The translations under genes and the position numbers were made by a program. DNA of 64,000 nucleotides, from the NCBI RefSeq assembly GCF_001634365.1, contig NZ_CP014578.1:2232001-2296000 (forward strand), written 5' to 3'. This document shows positions 36,647-46,123 of this stretch, piece by piece. Source of the DNA: Paraburkholderia phytofirmans OLGA172. Its GTDB lineage: Bacteria; Pseudomonadota; Gammaproteobacteria; Burkholderiales; Burkholderiaceae. The notes beneath the pieces are model-generated. The model did not search any database. It was given only the letters and a program-made list of their open reading frames with translations, and was not told where the DNA came from. Position 1 is the first letter of the stretch. Each line of letters opens with the position of its first letter.

Positions 36647-38248
36647 CTAGACGTTTTTTTCGTGCTCCCGCTTGCCCAGCTTCCAGGGTAGCAGCGCCTC
36701 GTAGTCGTCGGCGCTCTTTGCGTAGGGCAGCGCCTTGAACAGATCAGTCAGGTAGCGGTAGATGTCGACGCGATTGGCCTTGCACGACTCAACGAGCGAA
36801 TAGAGGTTGGCACTCGCTTTCGCCCCGCCCACCGTGTCCGCGAAGAGCCAGGAGCGGCGGCCTACCGTGAAGGGTCGGATTGAATTTTCGCAAGGGTTAT
36901 TGTCGATGGGCCACGCTTCGTTCTCGACATAGCGGTTCAGCTTGGGCCACTGCCCGGCCAGGTAATTCAACGCCTTGCCCAGCAAGCCCTTGGGTGCAGT
37001 CGTCTCGAGGTGATGATCCAGTAACGCTTTGATTTGCGCGAGCACCGCGCGGCTATAGCGTCGGCGCAGCCGCGCCCGCCGATGCGGTTTTTCGCTGGCA
37101 CGCGACTCCGCCGCGTACAGCTTGCCAATCAGATGGATGAACTGCGTCGCGGGTTGATGACGGCCACGCGCCTCTTTGGGCAAGACCGCCTCGGCTTCTA
37201 CGAAGTAGCGGCGGCAATGGGCCCAGCATCCTAAATGCACGAGTTCGTTCGCGCTGGCGATCGCGTTATACGGCTCATAGCCATCGGTCATCAGCACGGC
37301 GCCACGGCGCATGCCGACCCACAGGTCCGCTCCCAGCTGTTTGCTGCGCCCGGGCGCATAACTGAACAGCCGCACCGGCGGCCCGCTGCCGTTCATTTGC
37401 GCCCACATGTAACTCTTCGTCTGCGGGGCCCGTCCGGGCTCCTTGAGAACCTGCACCGTGGTCTCGTCGCCAAACACGATCTCGCTGTCCAGCAGATGAT
37501 CACGCATCAGGTTGATGACGGGCTGCACCGCTTCGCCCAGGCGCACCACGCTGGCTGCCAGCGTATTGCGCGAGATATCGCCGCCGAAGCGCCGCAGCAG
37601 TGCAGCGATTCGATACAGCGGCAAGCCGTCCACGAACTTCGAGATGACGAACCACGCCAGCGCCGCTTCAGTGAACAACCCCTTCGGGATGATGCGCGAG
37701 CGCGCCGGCGTGGCCTTCATGCCTTGATCACAGCTCGGGCACGCATACTTCACGCGCTCATGACGGATCACCCGCACCTGCTGCGGAATGATGTCGAGCT
37801 GCTCGCTGACCTCGACGCCGATCTCCACCCGCACGCTGCCGTCGTGCGGGCAGATGCGCTCCTCTTCAGAGAGTTCGTAGCGGATCACCTCGCGCGGCAA
37901 GGCCGGATCGAGCGGCTTGCGTCCGGACTTCTTGCGCCGGTGGCCGGCCACCGGCGTGCTGTCGACTTCGTCTTCCTGAGCCGGGAGCGTCGCCGCCGTC
38001 GGCGCCAGCGCTTCCGCCTCGTTCAGGAACAGATCACGCTGATCCGCGCTGCGTGCCTCGCTCTTCGCCCCGAACAGCCGGCGCTCGAACGCCTTGAGCT
38101 GCTCCTTCAGAAGATCGCGCTCGACCTTCGTTACCCGCAGTTCGCCACGCAACGCGTCGCGTTCAGCAAGCACCGCATCGCGCTCGGCGATGAGCGCGGC
38201 GAGTTCCTCGGCGGTGATCGAAGCGGGTTGAACAGAAGCGCGTGTCAT
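36647..38248 (-). CDS. tnpC: IS66 transposase TnpC
   Basis: A 533-residue DDE transposase. Parts in order: N-terminal coiled coil (LIAERDAVLAERDALRGELR), a zinc-finger region (CPSC), and the catalytic domain with FGDETTVQVL, MTDGYEPYN and ENSIRPFTVGRRSWLF. Start set at the ATG at 38248; the longer frame overlaps tnpB. Apparently full length. Confidence 0.95.
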   Translation of the reverse strand: MTRASVQPASITAEELAALIAERDAVLAERDALRGELRVTKVERDLLKEQLKAFERRLFGAKSEARSADQRDLFLNEAEALAPTAATLPAQEDEVDSTPVAGHRRKKSGRKPLDPALPREVIRYELSEEERICPHDGSVRVEIGVEVSEQLDIIPQQVRVIRHERVKYACPSCDQGMKATPARSRIIPKGLFTEAALAWFVISKFVDGLPLYRIAALLRRFGGDISRNTLAASVVRLGEAVQPVINLMRDHLLDSEIVFGDETTVQVLKEPGRAPQTKSYMWAQMNGSGPPVRLFSYAPGRSKQLGADLWVGMRRGAVLMTDGYEPYNAIASANELVHLGCWAHCRRYFVEAEAVLPKEARGRHQPATQFIHLIGKLYAAESRASEKPHRRARLRRRYSRAVLAQIKALLDHHLETTAPKGLLGKALNYLAGQWPKLNRYVENEAWPIDNNPCENSIRPFTVGRRSWLFADTVGGAKASANLYSLVESCKANRVDIYRYLTDLFKALPYAKSADDYEALLPWKLGKREHEKNV

Positions 38249-38345
38249 GGCGTAACCATAGCGAATCCCGAGGCGCCGTGGGTTTACGTAAATTTGTAAC
38301 GTCGCCGTCCTCTGTCGCGTCTGAGCTACACCCCAGCGAACGCCA

Positions 38346-38696
38346 TCAGCTGACACGGGCATAGTGCCGCGCCGGATGCTTGCGTATCGCCGCCAGGTCG
38401 ATGCCCTCAAGAAGCCAATGAAGTTGCTCTACCGTCAGCTCAAGTACGGCCGCTTCGCGTGGCCATATAAAACGGTCAGCCTCGAGGCGCTTCAACATGA
38501 GCCAGAAGCCGTTGCGCTCCCACATGAGTAACTTGATGCGATCGGCCCGCCGGTTGCGAAACACATAGACGGCCCGGGCGAACGGATCGAGTCCCAGCGC
38601 CTGCTCAACCAGGGCCGACAGACCCGTGATGCTCTTGCGGAAATCCACGGCGTCGCGATGGACGTACACCTTCAGGTCAGCGTCGAGCCGGAACAT
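38346..38696 (-). CDS. tnpB: IS66 accessory protein TnpB
   Basis: A 116-residue IS66 Orf2 protein with the family hallmark segments HRDAVDFRKSITGLSALVE and VYVFRNRRADRIKLLMWERN. It overlaps tnpA by 20 bases and is required with TnpA and TnpC for transposition in this family. Confidence 0.96.
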   Translation of the reverse strand: MFRLDADLKVYVHRDAVDFRKSITGLSALVEQALGLDPFARAVYVFRNRRADRIKLLMWERNGFWLMLKRLEADRFIWPREAAVLELTVEQLHWLLEGIDLAAIRKHPARHYARVS

Positions 38697-39180
38697 CGCA
38701 GCGCCCCAGCGTTTCGATCATCACCGACACCAGCGTCGCGTCCTGTCCGGCACACTCGAGCCTGAGCGTGATGCCGTTGGGCAACTCCGCCATCAGTCTC
38801 GATGGCGCCGGCGTGTATGGCAATGCACGGTCAGGCTCTGGGCGCGTCGGCGCGAGCGTGACATGCTCAGGCTTCGTGTGGACGCTCTCGATTCGGTCCA
38901 CCGCGACGACCGGCACAAACGCCGGCATCGCGCTTCCTGTCACGGTCGTCGCAACGTGCCCGCCTTGCTCCTGCTGATGCTGGCTGATCCATTTGCGCAG
39001 CAGGTTCGCATTCAACTTGTGCTCCAGCGCCATCCTTGCAACCGATACGCCAGGCTGCAAGCACGCCTGTACCAGTTCACGCTTGGCCTGTGGATCGAAG
39101 CGCCGGCGGCGCCCGCCTCGCTCAAAGCCTGCTACCAGGCGCTCGTTCAGATCGCTGCTGTCTGCTGCCATAGTGTCCAC
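38677..39180 (-). CDS. tnpA: IS66 accessory protein TnpA
   Basis: A 167-residue protein with a transposase_8-like HTH at about residues 25-75 (RRRRFDPQAKRELVQACL, ARMALEHKLNANLLRKWI). It is the first gene of the IS66 operon and starts 73 bp inside the right end of the element. Confidence 0.93.
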   Translation of the reverse strand: MDTMAADSSDLNERLVAGFERGGRRRRFDPQAKRELVQACLQPGVSVARMALEHKLNANLLRKWISQHQQEQGGHVATTVTGSAMPAFVPVVAVDRIESVHTKPEHVTLAPTRPEPDRALPYTPAPSRLMAELPNGITLRLECAGQDATLVSVMIETLGRCDVPARR

Positions 39181-40207
39181 CTCCGATTTAAGTGGACACT
39201 ATCGTCGCCTCTCCGGGCGCGTGGCGATAGGGCGTCAATGAACGATCGCTTACGAAACACCGACCGCAAACCGGCTTTACCAGCTGGTTCGCAAGGGCAG
39301 CATGAGCGCGCCGGCCAAAGCCCTGCGTGAGTTCTGGATTGAGGTGCGTGACAGGACGCGGGTCGACGTCGGTCAGCCAGATCTGCCGCCGGAGGTGGCG
39401 ACGGCAGCTGGCGAACTGGCGGCCACCCTGTGGCGCCTGTCGACCGACGCCGCAAATCGAGGGCTGGACGTGTTCAGGCAGGACGCGGAACGGGATATCG
39501 AACTCGCGCGGGAGGAGGCGTGCCGGGCGGACAGCGCGCGTGCGGCCGCGCTACTCGCAATCGACGAGGCCGCGGCGATTACAGCCACAGACAGGCAGCG
39601 CATCGCGGGGCTTGAGGAACGTCTGGTCGAGCAGCAGACCGCGAATGCCATGCTGCGCGAGCAACTGACGACAGCAAGAAGCGAAAGCAGCGCGGCAGCG
39701 ACCGCGCTCGCCGATGCGCGGCGCGACTTTGCTGGCGAACTTGAAAAGTTGCGCCACGCACTGACTCAAAACGAGCAGCGGCTGGCCGCGGCGGAAAGGC
39801 GTGCGCTCCTCGAAATCGAGAGTGAGCGCGCGGCCGCTACCCGTGCGCGGAAAGATTTTCAGGCCGCAAACGAACGGCTGCTCGAGATTGATGCGGCGCA
39901 TCGTGCTGAACGTGATAGTTTGCGCGACAGCCTGGCGAGCTTGAAAACCGAATTGGCCGCCACGGTAAGGGATAGCGCAAGCGTACAAGAACAGCTGGCT
40001 ACCAAGGAAGCCCTGCTCACGAACCAGATTTCGGCTACAGAATCCCTGCGTCAACGACTTGAAACGCTGTCAAAACGTCTGGAGACGGGGCGCAGTGCAA
40101 CGCCCCGCTCTGCCCTACGGCCGCAAGTTGTCCCGGTTCGCCGAGCCCGTCGGCATGTCGACCTTTCGAAACTCCCATTTCCCAAGCGAAACGCCAGTGG
40201 TCAGTGA

Positions 40208-40386
40208 GATATATTGGAGCGACTGATGGGCGCCGCCGAGGCTGTCATCGATGGCGGGGTCGTCCGAAAGAAGAACTGGAGATTGCTTAACCATTGGTCT
40301 TGTTGTTGCGTTCTCTTGACGTCTTAACTGAGGGGTACGTGATTCTCTGACGATACGTAGGTGACACGGTATGCGCAGCAACTGTG
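40208..40386. other. Convergent intergenic region
   Basis: 179 bp between the KfrA-like 3' end and the helicase stop codon. No clear terminator hairpin was found. Confidence 0.3.
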
Positions 40387-42354
40387 TCAATTCGATAACC
40401 GTTCCATCGGAACAATCTCATCCGGTTCGAACCACCCGCACTCTTGGATTCTCTGTTGCGCGGCCGTCGGGTCCTTGGCCCAAAGCACCAAGGCGAGGCT
40501 CTCCTCGGCGCGGCTGCACGTCACGTAGAGCAAGCGCAAGGTTCTGTCGATAGTGGTCTCTTTGCTATCCGCCGCGTTATTCAGGTCTGTTTCGCTTAGC
40601 TGGGCACCCCCGAATACCTTGTCATAAGAGATTAGGAAACCACCGGCGTCCTCGTCATCCATGACGACCATGACGTGCTTGAACTCGGACCCCTTGACGA
40701 CTTGGTGCGTCGCCAGATCGGCACCACCCGAGAGATAGCATTGATATCGTTCGACCTCACTCCACTTGCAGGCAAAGAGCGCATGCCAACCTCGCTTTCG
40801 TCGATCCTCCTTCGGCTCACTCGATTTGTTCTTCGGAGCTGCCGGTGGTTCCGAGTTGTCCAAGTACGCTCGAATCAACGGAGCACCGGACTCAAGTAGG
40901 TTGGCGTTGACAATGGTCGCTAAAACTTCGCGCACGGTGGAGCCCTTCTTGGAGCACATCCGCGCAAAGTCGGCGACAGCATGATGCATATTCGCAAGTG
41001 CCGTTCGGCGTTCCCCAGTTTCATCGGGGAGGCGTTCCAACATGCCGTTGCGACGAAGGACGTTCATCGAGGCAAACTCATCTACCGTGTCGTCGTCGCG
41101 GGCGCAATGAGCGTGGTCAATCACTGGGCCAAGGAGCAATCGGGCTACCGCAGGCCCCGTGTTCTCACCGTTGCCTTGCGGGGCGGCGGCATCTTTGTCG
41201 AGGAGCTCCATTGCGATGTAGGCATCGTAGAAGTCGCCCCGTCGCGCCGCCAATTTGTGCTCGAGCGCGAGCACTTTGTAGCTGCGCGAAGCGAGAAGCC
41301 AAGACGGCGAGCCTGTGACGCCGGCCATCAGCTGCGCGCATGCGGCCTCCTTGACGAGCTTCTCTTCTGGGCTGAGGTTCGTATCTCCAACGAAGATTCT
41401 CACTGTCCCGCCTGTCTTCTCTTCACGGGGATGTTGCGCGACGCCCGTCTTCGGTTGCGTTCGCCCTTCGACATCCGCATCCCAGATTTTGTTGATAAGA
41501 TCAACAATGCGTCGCTGGCTGCGGTGGTTCATCTGAAGTGCGGGTTTCGCCCACGCTGCCGGGATCTGCGAGGGCAAATCGTCGTGTCCGTGCCCGTAGA
41601 TCCGCTGTCTGTGATCACCAATCAGACCGAGCGTGATCCTGCCGGGTCGACTATTTGCAAGTTCGAAGAGTGCGTCGAGAACGCTTTTCATCGTGTCCTG
41701 CGATTCGTCGATGAGGATGAGGGGATGTCGATCCTCTAGGATCCGCTGAAGGGTCGGACGATGCTTGATGAGCCACGCGGCTACGTCTAGCACCTGCGTG
41801 TGTTGCAGCGCACCCTGGCCATACGTATTCCGATCAGGGTGATAGATGAACCTCGCAGTCGAAGCAATTTCCTCGATCTTGGCCTCGCGCTCTGCAAATT
41901 TCTCCTTATCTCTATCACTTACGCCCTTGGCCTTGTTTTGGGCTTCTCGTATTGCCTCTTCAAGTTCGGCACGTTCGATGGCAATACGCGCTTCTCGAAT
42001 GTCGTCGTCGAAGCCCGCGATAAGCTCCCAGCAGAATGAATGGATGGTCGACACCGCAGTCAAATAGTTTTCGCCGAGCCGTCCGTTGACCACGGCCGTC
42101 GCATTTTTTGTGTACGTGACGACGCGAACTGATTGACCTCGAGTTCTGAGGCGCAGAGCATACTGGCCGCCGTTGTCATGCGGCACCACGCCCGTGATTC
42201 GTCGAAGCACTTCGACCAGCGTGCGCGTCTTGCCCGAGCCAGCGCCCGCAAAGAGAAAAAAACTACGCGCCGGTACATCCGTAATGTAGCCGCATATCTC
42301 TTGCACGACATTCGCATCGCGATCATTGCCTTGTGGTTGCACAACTGAGCTCAC
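40387..42354 (-). CDS. UvrD-like helicase of a Gabija-type defence pair
   Basis: A 655-residue superfamily 1A helicase. Motifs in order: Walker A FAGAGSGKT (residues about 35-43), Ia VVTYTKNA, II LILIDESQD, III GLIGDHRQRIYG, IV MNHRSQRRIV, V KGSEFKHVMVV and VI YVTCSRAEESL. The start is the GTG at 42354, overlapping the TGA of the nuclease gene by four bases; the annotated frame is open further upstream but inside that gene. Pairing of an OLD-type nuclease with a UvrD helicase is the Gabija (GajA-GajB) antiphage arrangement. This protein is longer than typical GajB (about 500 residues). Confidence 0.82.
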   Translation of the reverse strand: MSSVVQPQGNDRDANVVQEICGYITDVPARSFFLFAGAGSGKTRTLVEVLRRITGVVPHDNGGQYALRLRTRGQSVRVVTYTKNATAVVNGRLGENYLTAVSTIHSFCWELIAGFDDDIREARIAIERAELEEAIREAQNKAKGVSDRDKEKFAEREAKIEEIASTARFIYHPDRNTYGQGALQHTQVLDVAAWLIKHRPTLQRILEDRHPLILIDESQDTMKSVLDALFELANSRPGRITLGLIGDHRQRIYGHGHDDLPSQIPAAWAKPALQMNHRSQRRIVDLINKIWDADVEGRTQPKTGVAQHPREEKTGGTVRIFVGDTNLSPEEKLVKEAACAQLMAGVTGSPSWLLASRSYKVLALEHKLAARRGDFYDAYIAMELLDKDAAAPQGNGENTGPAVARLLLGPVIDHAHCARDDDTVDEFASMNVLRRNGMLERLPDETGERRTALANMHHAVADFARMCSKKGSTVREVLATIVNANLLESGAPLIRAYLDNSEPPAAPKNKSSEPKEDRRKRGWHALFACKWSEVERYQCYLSGGADLATHQVVKGSEFKHVMVVMDDEDAGGFLISYDKVFGGAQLSETDLNNAADSKETTIDRTLRLLYVTCSRAEESLALVLWAKDPTAAQQRIQECGWFEPDEIVPMERLSN

Positions 42355-44636
42355 ATTGTCTCTCCGCTCGTCGGCGTCAGGTGGGTTTGAAGCCACGTCA
42401 ATGCGTCCGCTATGTACGCTGGGCACGTGATAGGTTGATTTGCATTCAACTGTTCGAAAATCGTCGCTGCAAAGTCCCCCTTGTTGAAGCTACCGTGGAG
42501 CAATTTGTGAAGCGCCTTTAACAACTCGGCATGATCTGGATGGTCGGCCACCAGTGAGATTAGTCTTCCGAGTGTGCCGATGTGTTCCTTCTCTTTCCCA
42601 GTCTTCGGGTCGATCTCCTTTCCTAACGCCTTGAACCAAATGAGGTTGGACAAAACCAAAGAGTCTTCGAAGGAACTAGGCCATCGGTTGCTAGCCTCCG
42701 CGACAGGAAGCTGCCAGGCGAAGCGGACCTTTACGCCGTTCGGTGACGCCCACTGTAGGTCCTCAGGCTTCGGCGTTCCATAAGCCTGAAATTCCGCGAG
42801 CTTTGGATGCCAGGAGGTGAGCGTGGCATTTCCGCATTCAAGGTCCTCTTGGTCTTCGATGTGAACCGCGACTTTTACAGTGCGGCCCTTCTCATTCTCT
42901 GTTGGTTGGACAGGGTCAAGATCCGTGATGATGACAGTGGGGATTCCGAGTCGTTCAACCAACGGCTGAAGGCGATGCGCGTGACTTCCCCCGATATCGA
43001 GGAAAGATACATACCTCTGGCTGAGCTTCTTGAAATAGCGCTCGATGAAGAGCGGGATCAACATGCGCTCAGCGGTCCCTTCCACGAACACTGCGGCATC
43101 CGCGAACAAGAGATCCGTGTGTTGCACCTGAAAGTACCGTTCGGCAAAAATCTGCGTTTCCGTGTCGTTGCCGAAAGCGTCACCTAGATTGACTACCTCG
43201 GTGCTGGGCATCGTGCCCTCACCTTGTTTGGACAAGCGGCGCACATAGCGAAGGCGGGCGAAACTATCCGCGTGTGCCAAGTGACTCGAGTGGGTACTAA
43301 TCAGGAGCTGGCTGCGAAGGTTGCTGTGCTCAGCGGCCTTCGGACAGATCAAGCCATGCGCCTTTTGGGGAAGAATCCTCTGAACCTGGACATGTAGGTG
43401 CGCTTCCGGTTCTTCCAGCATTACGAGGTGAACGGGAGCGGGCGCGCCTTGAGATGGATTCAACCGCGCTGTACGGAACGACACCAGCTGGAAGCTTAGC
43501 GATTGAAGGTTTTGATACCCAAGGCCGATGGAGTGCTCAGGCAGTAACTCGTCGACAGCTTTTTTATCCAAGCGATACTGGACTGCCGTACCGTGTGCAA
43601 GGAGGTCTGCGGTCTGGATGCGCGTTCGGAAGAGTATTTCCTGCGGATCATACAGACCTGGGTACCCAAGCACCTCGACGTCCTCCATGGAAGGCTTGAG
43701 GGCCCTATATATAGTGTCGTCAAAGTCCGCTTGGGCTTTGGCGATTGCCGTGGCCAATTCCTCGGGTTGCCGGGTACCGGGCGTGCCAACGTTTAAGTGC
43801 TGCCGCGCAAACTTCAGAAGTTGGCCTGTAAACAGACCGGGGCGAGCGCCGACCGACTCGGAACGGGCTTCGTCTTCCTCCACGCCCAGTCCACGTTGCG
43901 CAGCAATAAAGTCCACGCGGATAAGACGTCGCAGGTGCTTTAGATCCACCGGTTCTGTATCGGGTTGTAGGGCTTGCACCTCGTACGGAGTCGCTCCTCC
44001 TTGTGGCCCTTTCGCCGGATCCAAGCGATAAACGACAACCCGGCGCGCCAAGTCATTCGACTGACGCAGCCAGTAGTCCAGCAGATCGATAGGCCAGGCA
44101 TGTCCATCCTTCAGTTTGCTAACGGGGGCTCGAGCCTCCCGATAACGCCACGCAAGCGACTGTAACTCGTCTATCGTGGATGCAGGTTCGAGCCTCAAGC
44201 GAATGCCGACCGGGCCACCCGACCACTTTAACGAGGTGATGAACGGGGCCACATGGTTATATGCCCCTTCCTTGGCGTCGAACCACAAGTCCACAAAGGG
44301 CATTGTCGCCAAGAAGTCGCGTAGTTGGTCATCCCACTTGTCGCGGGTACTTGAATCAGTTGCAGGATCTTCCGTTAGTGCTTCCCAAAGCCGCCCTAAC
44401 TCGCGGAGCTTCGGCCACTGGGACAGACTAATGTCAAATGCCTTAAAGCGCGGTGACTCATCTAAAAAGTTACGGATTGCGGTAAGCAGCGACGTTTTCC
44501 CGCTGTTGTTCGCGCCGACCATTATCGTTGTAGCCTCATCGAGGTCGAGCCGCGTTTGCGCTAGTCTGCGGAATTTCGAAACTTCGACGGAGGCCAGACG
44601 GATGGACGGCGAAACGGGAGAGGTATGAGTTGACAT
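42351..44636 (-). CDS. OLD-family ATPase/TOPRIM nuclease (GajA-like)
   Basis: A 761-residue class 2 OLD-type protein. It has an ABC-like ATPase with Walker A GANNSGKT (residues 41-48), Walker B HLVMLEEPEAHLH and H-loop ISTHSSHLA, then a C-terminal TOPRIM domain with the VEGTAE glutamate (near 516) and the IITDLDP acidic pair (near 570). In Gabija, GajA is a DNA-nicking enzyme released from inhibition when phage replication depletes nucleotides, and GajB is its helicase partner. This version is longer than usual GajA (about 580 residues). I prefer the ATG at 44636. An IS630 element ends only 42 bp upstream and may supply or disrupt the promoter. Confidence 0.82.
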   Translation of the reverse strand: MSTHTSPVSPSIRLASVEVSKFRRLAQTRLDLDEATTIMVGANNSGKTSLLTAIRNFLDESPRFKAFDISLSQWPKLRELGRLWEALTEDPATDSSTRDKWDDQLRDFLATMPFVDLWFDAKEGAYNHVAPFITSLKWSGGPVGIRLRLEPASTIDELQSLAWRYREARAPVSKLKDGHAWPIDLLDYWLRQSNDLARRVVVYRLDPAKGPQGGATPYEVQALQPDTEPVDLKHLRRLIRVDFIAAQRGLGVEEDEARSESVGARPGLFTGQLLKFARQHLNVGTPGTRQPEELATAIAKAQADFDDTIYRALKPSMEDVEVLGYPGLYDPQEILFRTRIQTADLLAHGTAVQYRLDKKAVDELLPEHSIGLGYQNLQSLSFQLVSFRTARLNPSQGAPAPVHLVMLEEPEAHLHVQVQRILPQKAHGLICPKAAEHSNLRSQLLISTHSSHLAHADSFARLRYVRRLSKQGEGTMPSTEVVNLGDAFGNDTETQIFAERYFQVQHTDLLFADAAVFVEGTAERMLIPLFIERYFKKLSQRYVSFLDIGGSHAHRLQPLVERLGIPTVIITDLDPVQPTENEKGRTVKVAVHIEDQEDLECGNATLTSWHPKLAEFQAYGTPKPEDLQWASPNGVKVRFAWQLPVAEASNRWPSSFEDSLVLSNLIWFKALGKEIDPKTGKEKEHIGTLGRLISLVADHPDHAELLKALHKLLHGSFNKGDFAATIFEQLNANQPITCPAYIADALTWLQTHLTPTSGETM

Positions 44637-44675
44637 GATGGTCGGTTGGGGTGTTCGCTGCAATTTCAACATGCC

Positions 44676-45758
44676 CTAGTGTTCCGTCCCAGAAATAACT
44701 TTGCATAGCCGGGTCACTTTCTGCAGAATGGAATCGGCTGTCGCGGTCCATACGAACGGCCGCTTGTGCTGGTTGTACTGCTCGGTATAACGCTCGATGC
44801 TGGCGATGAGCTGGCGCACGTTTCTGAATGACCCGCGACGGATCGCCTGCTGCGTAATCAGGCCAAACCAGCGTTCAACCTGATTCAGCCAGCTCGAGTA
44901 GGTTGGCGTGAAGTGCATGTGGTAGCGCGTATGCCTGGCGAGCCACGCCCTGACCCTCGGATGCTTGTGTGTCGCGTAGTTGTCGACGATCAGATGCACA
45001 TCGAGATCGACCGGCACCACCTGGTCAATATGCCTGAGGAACGCCAGGAATTCCTGATGCCGGTGGCGCGGCTTGCATTGAGCAATGACTTCGCCCGTTG
45101 CTGCATTGAGCGCAGCGAACAGGGTTGTGGTGCCATGCCGGACGTAATCATGCGTCACCCCTTCGAGATAGCCCAGCCCCATCGGCAGCATCGGCTGCGT
45201 GCGCTCCAGCGCCTGACATTGGCTCTTCTCGTCGACGCACAGCACCAGGGCGTTGGTGGGCGGGCTCAGGTACAGCCCGACAATATCGCGCACCTTCTCG
45301 ACGAAGAATGAATCGGTAGACAGCTTGAAGCTCTTTGAACGATGGGGCTGTATACCGAACAGCGACAGATACCGGGCCACCGAACTCTTCGAAATCCCTG
45401 TCCGCGCGGCAGCAGAACGCACGCTCCAGTGCGTTGCCCCGTCCGGCTTCTCATGCAACACCCTGGCCAGCAATTCCGCGACCGCCTCGTCGTCATGTGT
45501 GCGCGGTCGGCCTGGGCGAGCTTCATCATGCAGACCCGCAAGCCCCTGAGCGACAAACCGCTTCTTCCAGTGCGTGATCGCCGGTGGCGTCACTTCGCAC
45601 TGCATCGCAATTTCCTTGGTCGTGTGACCGTCAGCGGCCATCAGGACAATCTTTGCCCGACGGACCAGAGAATGAGGCAACGAACGCGAGCGACTCATGG
45701 ACAGCAACTGTTCTCGCTCCAGTTCTGACACCACAACCTCGATCCCCTTGCGTCCCAT
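44676..45758 (-). CDS. IS630-family transposase
   Basis: A 360-residue single-ORF transposase. It has an N-terminal HTH ([18 protein letters not shown]), a second HTH ([18 protein letters not shown]), and the catalytic triad in [17 protein letters not shown] and [13 protein letters not shown]. The stop codon TAG is formed by the duplicated target TA plus the host base beyond the element, so reading-frame closure depends on the insertion site. Confidence 0.95.
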   Translation of the reverse strand: MGRKGIEVVVSELEREQLLSMSRSRSLPHSLVRRAKIVLMAADGHTTKEIAMQCEVTPPAITHWKKRFVAQGLAGLHDEARPGRPRTHDDEAVAELLARVLHEKPDGATHWSVRSAAARTGISKSSVARYLSLFGIQPHRSKSFKLSTDSFFVEKVRDIVGLYLSPPTNALVLCVDEKSQCQALERTQPMLPMGLGYLEGVTHDYVRHGTTTLFAALNAATGEVIAQCKPRHRHQEFLAFLRHIDQVVPVDLDVHLIVDNYATHKHPRVRAWLARHTRYHMHFTPTYSSWLNQVERWFGLITQQAIRRGSFRNVRQLIASIERYTEQYNQHKRPFVWTATADSILQKVTRLCKVISGTEH

Positions 45759-45833
45759 GATCGCCTCCTGTCCATCACCGTTCGATCATAGAACAATCCC
45801 AATTTACGTAAAGTTATTTCTGGGACGGAACAC
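44679..45833 (-). mobile_element. IS630-family insertion sequence (1155 bp)
   Basis: Perfect 24-bp terminal inverted repeats (beginning GTGTTCCGTCCCAGA) and flanking TA dinucleotides at 44677-44678 and 45834-45835, the IS630 target duplication. Inserted just upstream of the GajA-like gene and inside or at the end of a short gene on the same strand. Confidence 0.95.
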
Positions 45834-45835
45834 TA

Positions 45836-46013
45836 GCAGGCGATATGCTGCGCCGTCGTCAATGTGTGGATTGAACGGCTGCATGGTTCCCGCTACACGC
45901 GGGACCAGATCGCTTTCTGTCGACCACAGGAGTGTTAGGCTCATAGTCTTCGCTGCGCTTTCCAACATCTCACGCAGCGTCATCGTGCCGACCGTCAACT
46001 GATTTTGATTCAT
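45836..46013 (-). pseudogene. 5' part of a gene cut by the IS630 insertion
   Basis: About 59 codons (MNQNQLTVGTMTLREMLES..., IDDGAAYRLL) run into the IS630 end. The TMTLREMLE...SLTLLW pattern is like the C-terminal domain of TcpQ/PilL-type pilus or secretin-associated proteins, but the piece is too short to be sure. If the IS is removed the frame stays open for some 45 codons into the start of the OLD gene, so the original 3' end is uncertain. Confidence 0.4.
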
Positions 46014-46123
46014 TTTCGATTTGTACCCGTAGTGTGAGTCGATTCACGGTTGCCCGGCCCGCCGGGCAACCGGCAAGCGGCTTTTCCTTGGCTATTCGGT
46101 CCTGGACCTGAGTGTGGACCGAT

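Larger units (their letters stand above)
36607..39253 (-). mobile_element. IS66-family insertion sequence (2647 bp)
   Basis: Terminal inverted repeats begin GTAAGCGATC at both ends and the element is flanked by the 8-bp duplication GAAACACC (36599-36606 and 39254-39261), the size expected for IS66. It carries complete tnpA, tnpB and tnpC and is inserted in the KfrA-like gene. Confidence 0.95.
36500..40207 (+). pseudogene. KfrA-like DNA-binding protein gene split by IS66
   Basis: The first 36 codons (36500-36606, ETDIEAVRERANDTQALYR...) and the remainder (39254-40207) join in frame when the IS66 element and one copy of the GAAACACC duplication are removed. The rebuilt protein has a KfrA N-terminal HTH domain (TANRLYQLVRKGSMSAPAKA) and a long alanine-rich coiled coil (residues about 100-330), the classic plasmid KfrA design. 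The 3' part retains an ATG at 39302 and could yield a protein missing the first helices of the DNA-binding domain. Confidence 0.85.

Noticed and set aside
45804..46013. Complete small gene reading into the IS630
   Set aside because: The last ten codons are IS630 terminal repeat; the gene is truncated, so only the host part is annotated as a remnant.
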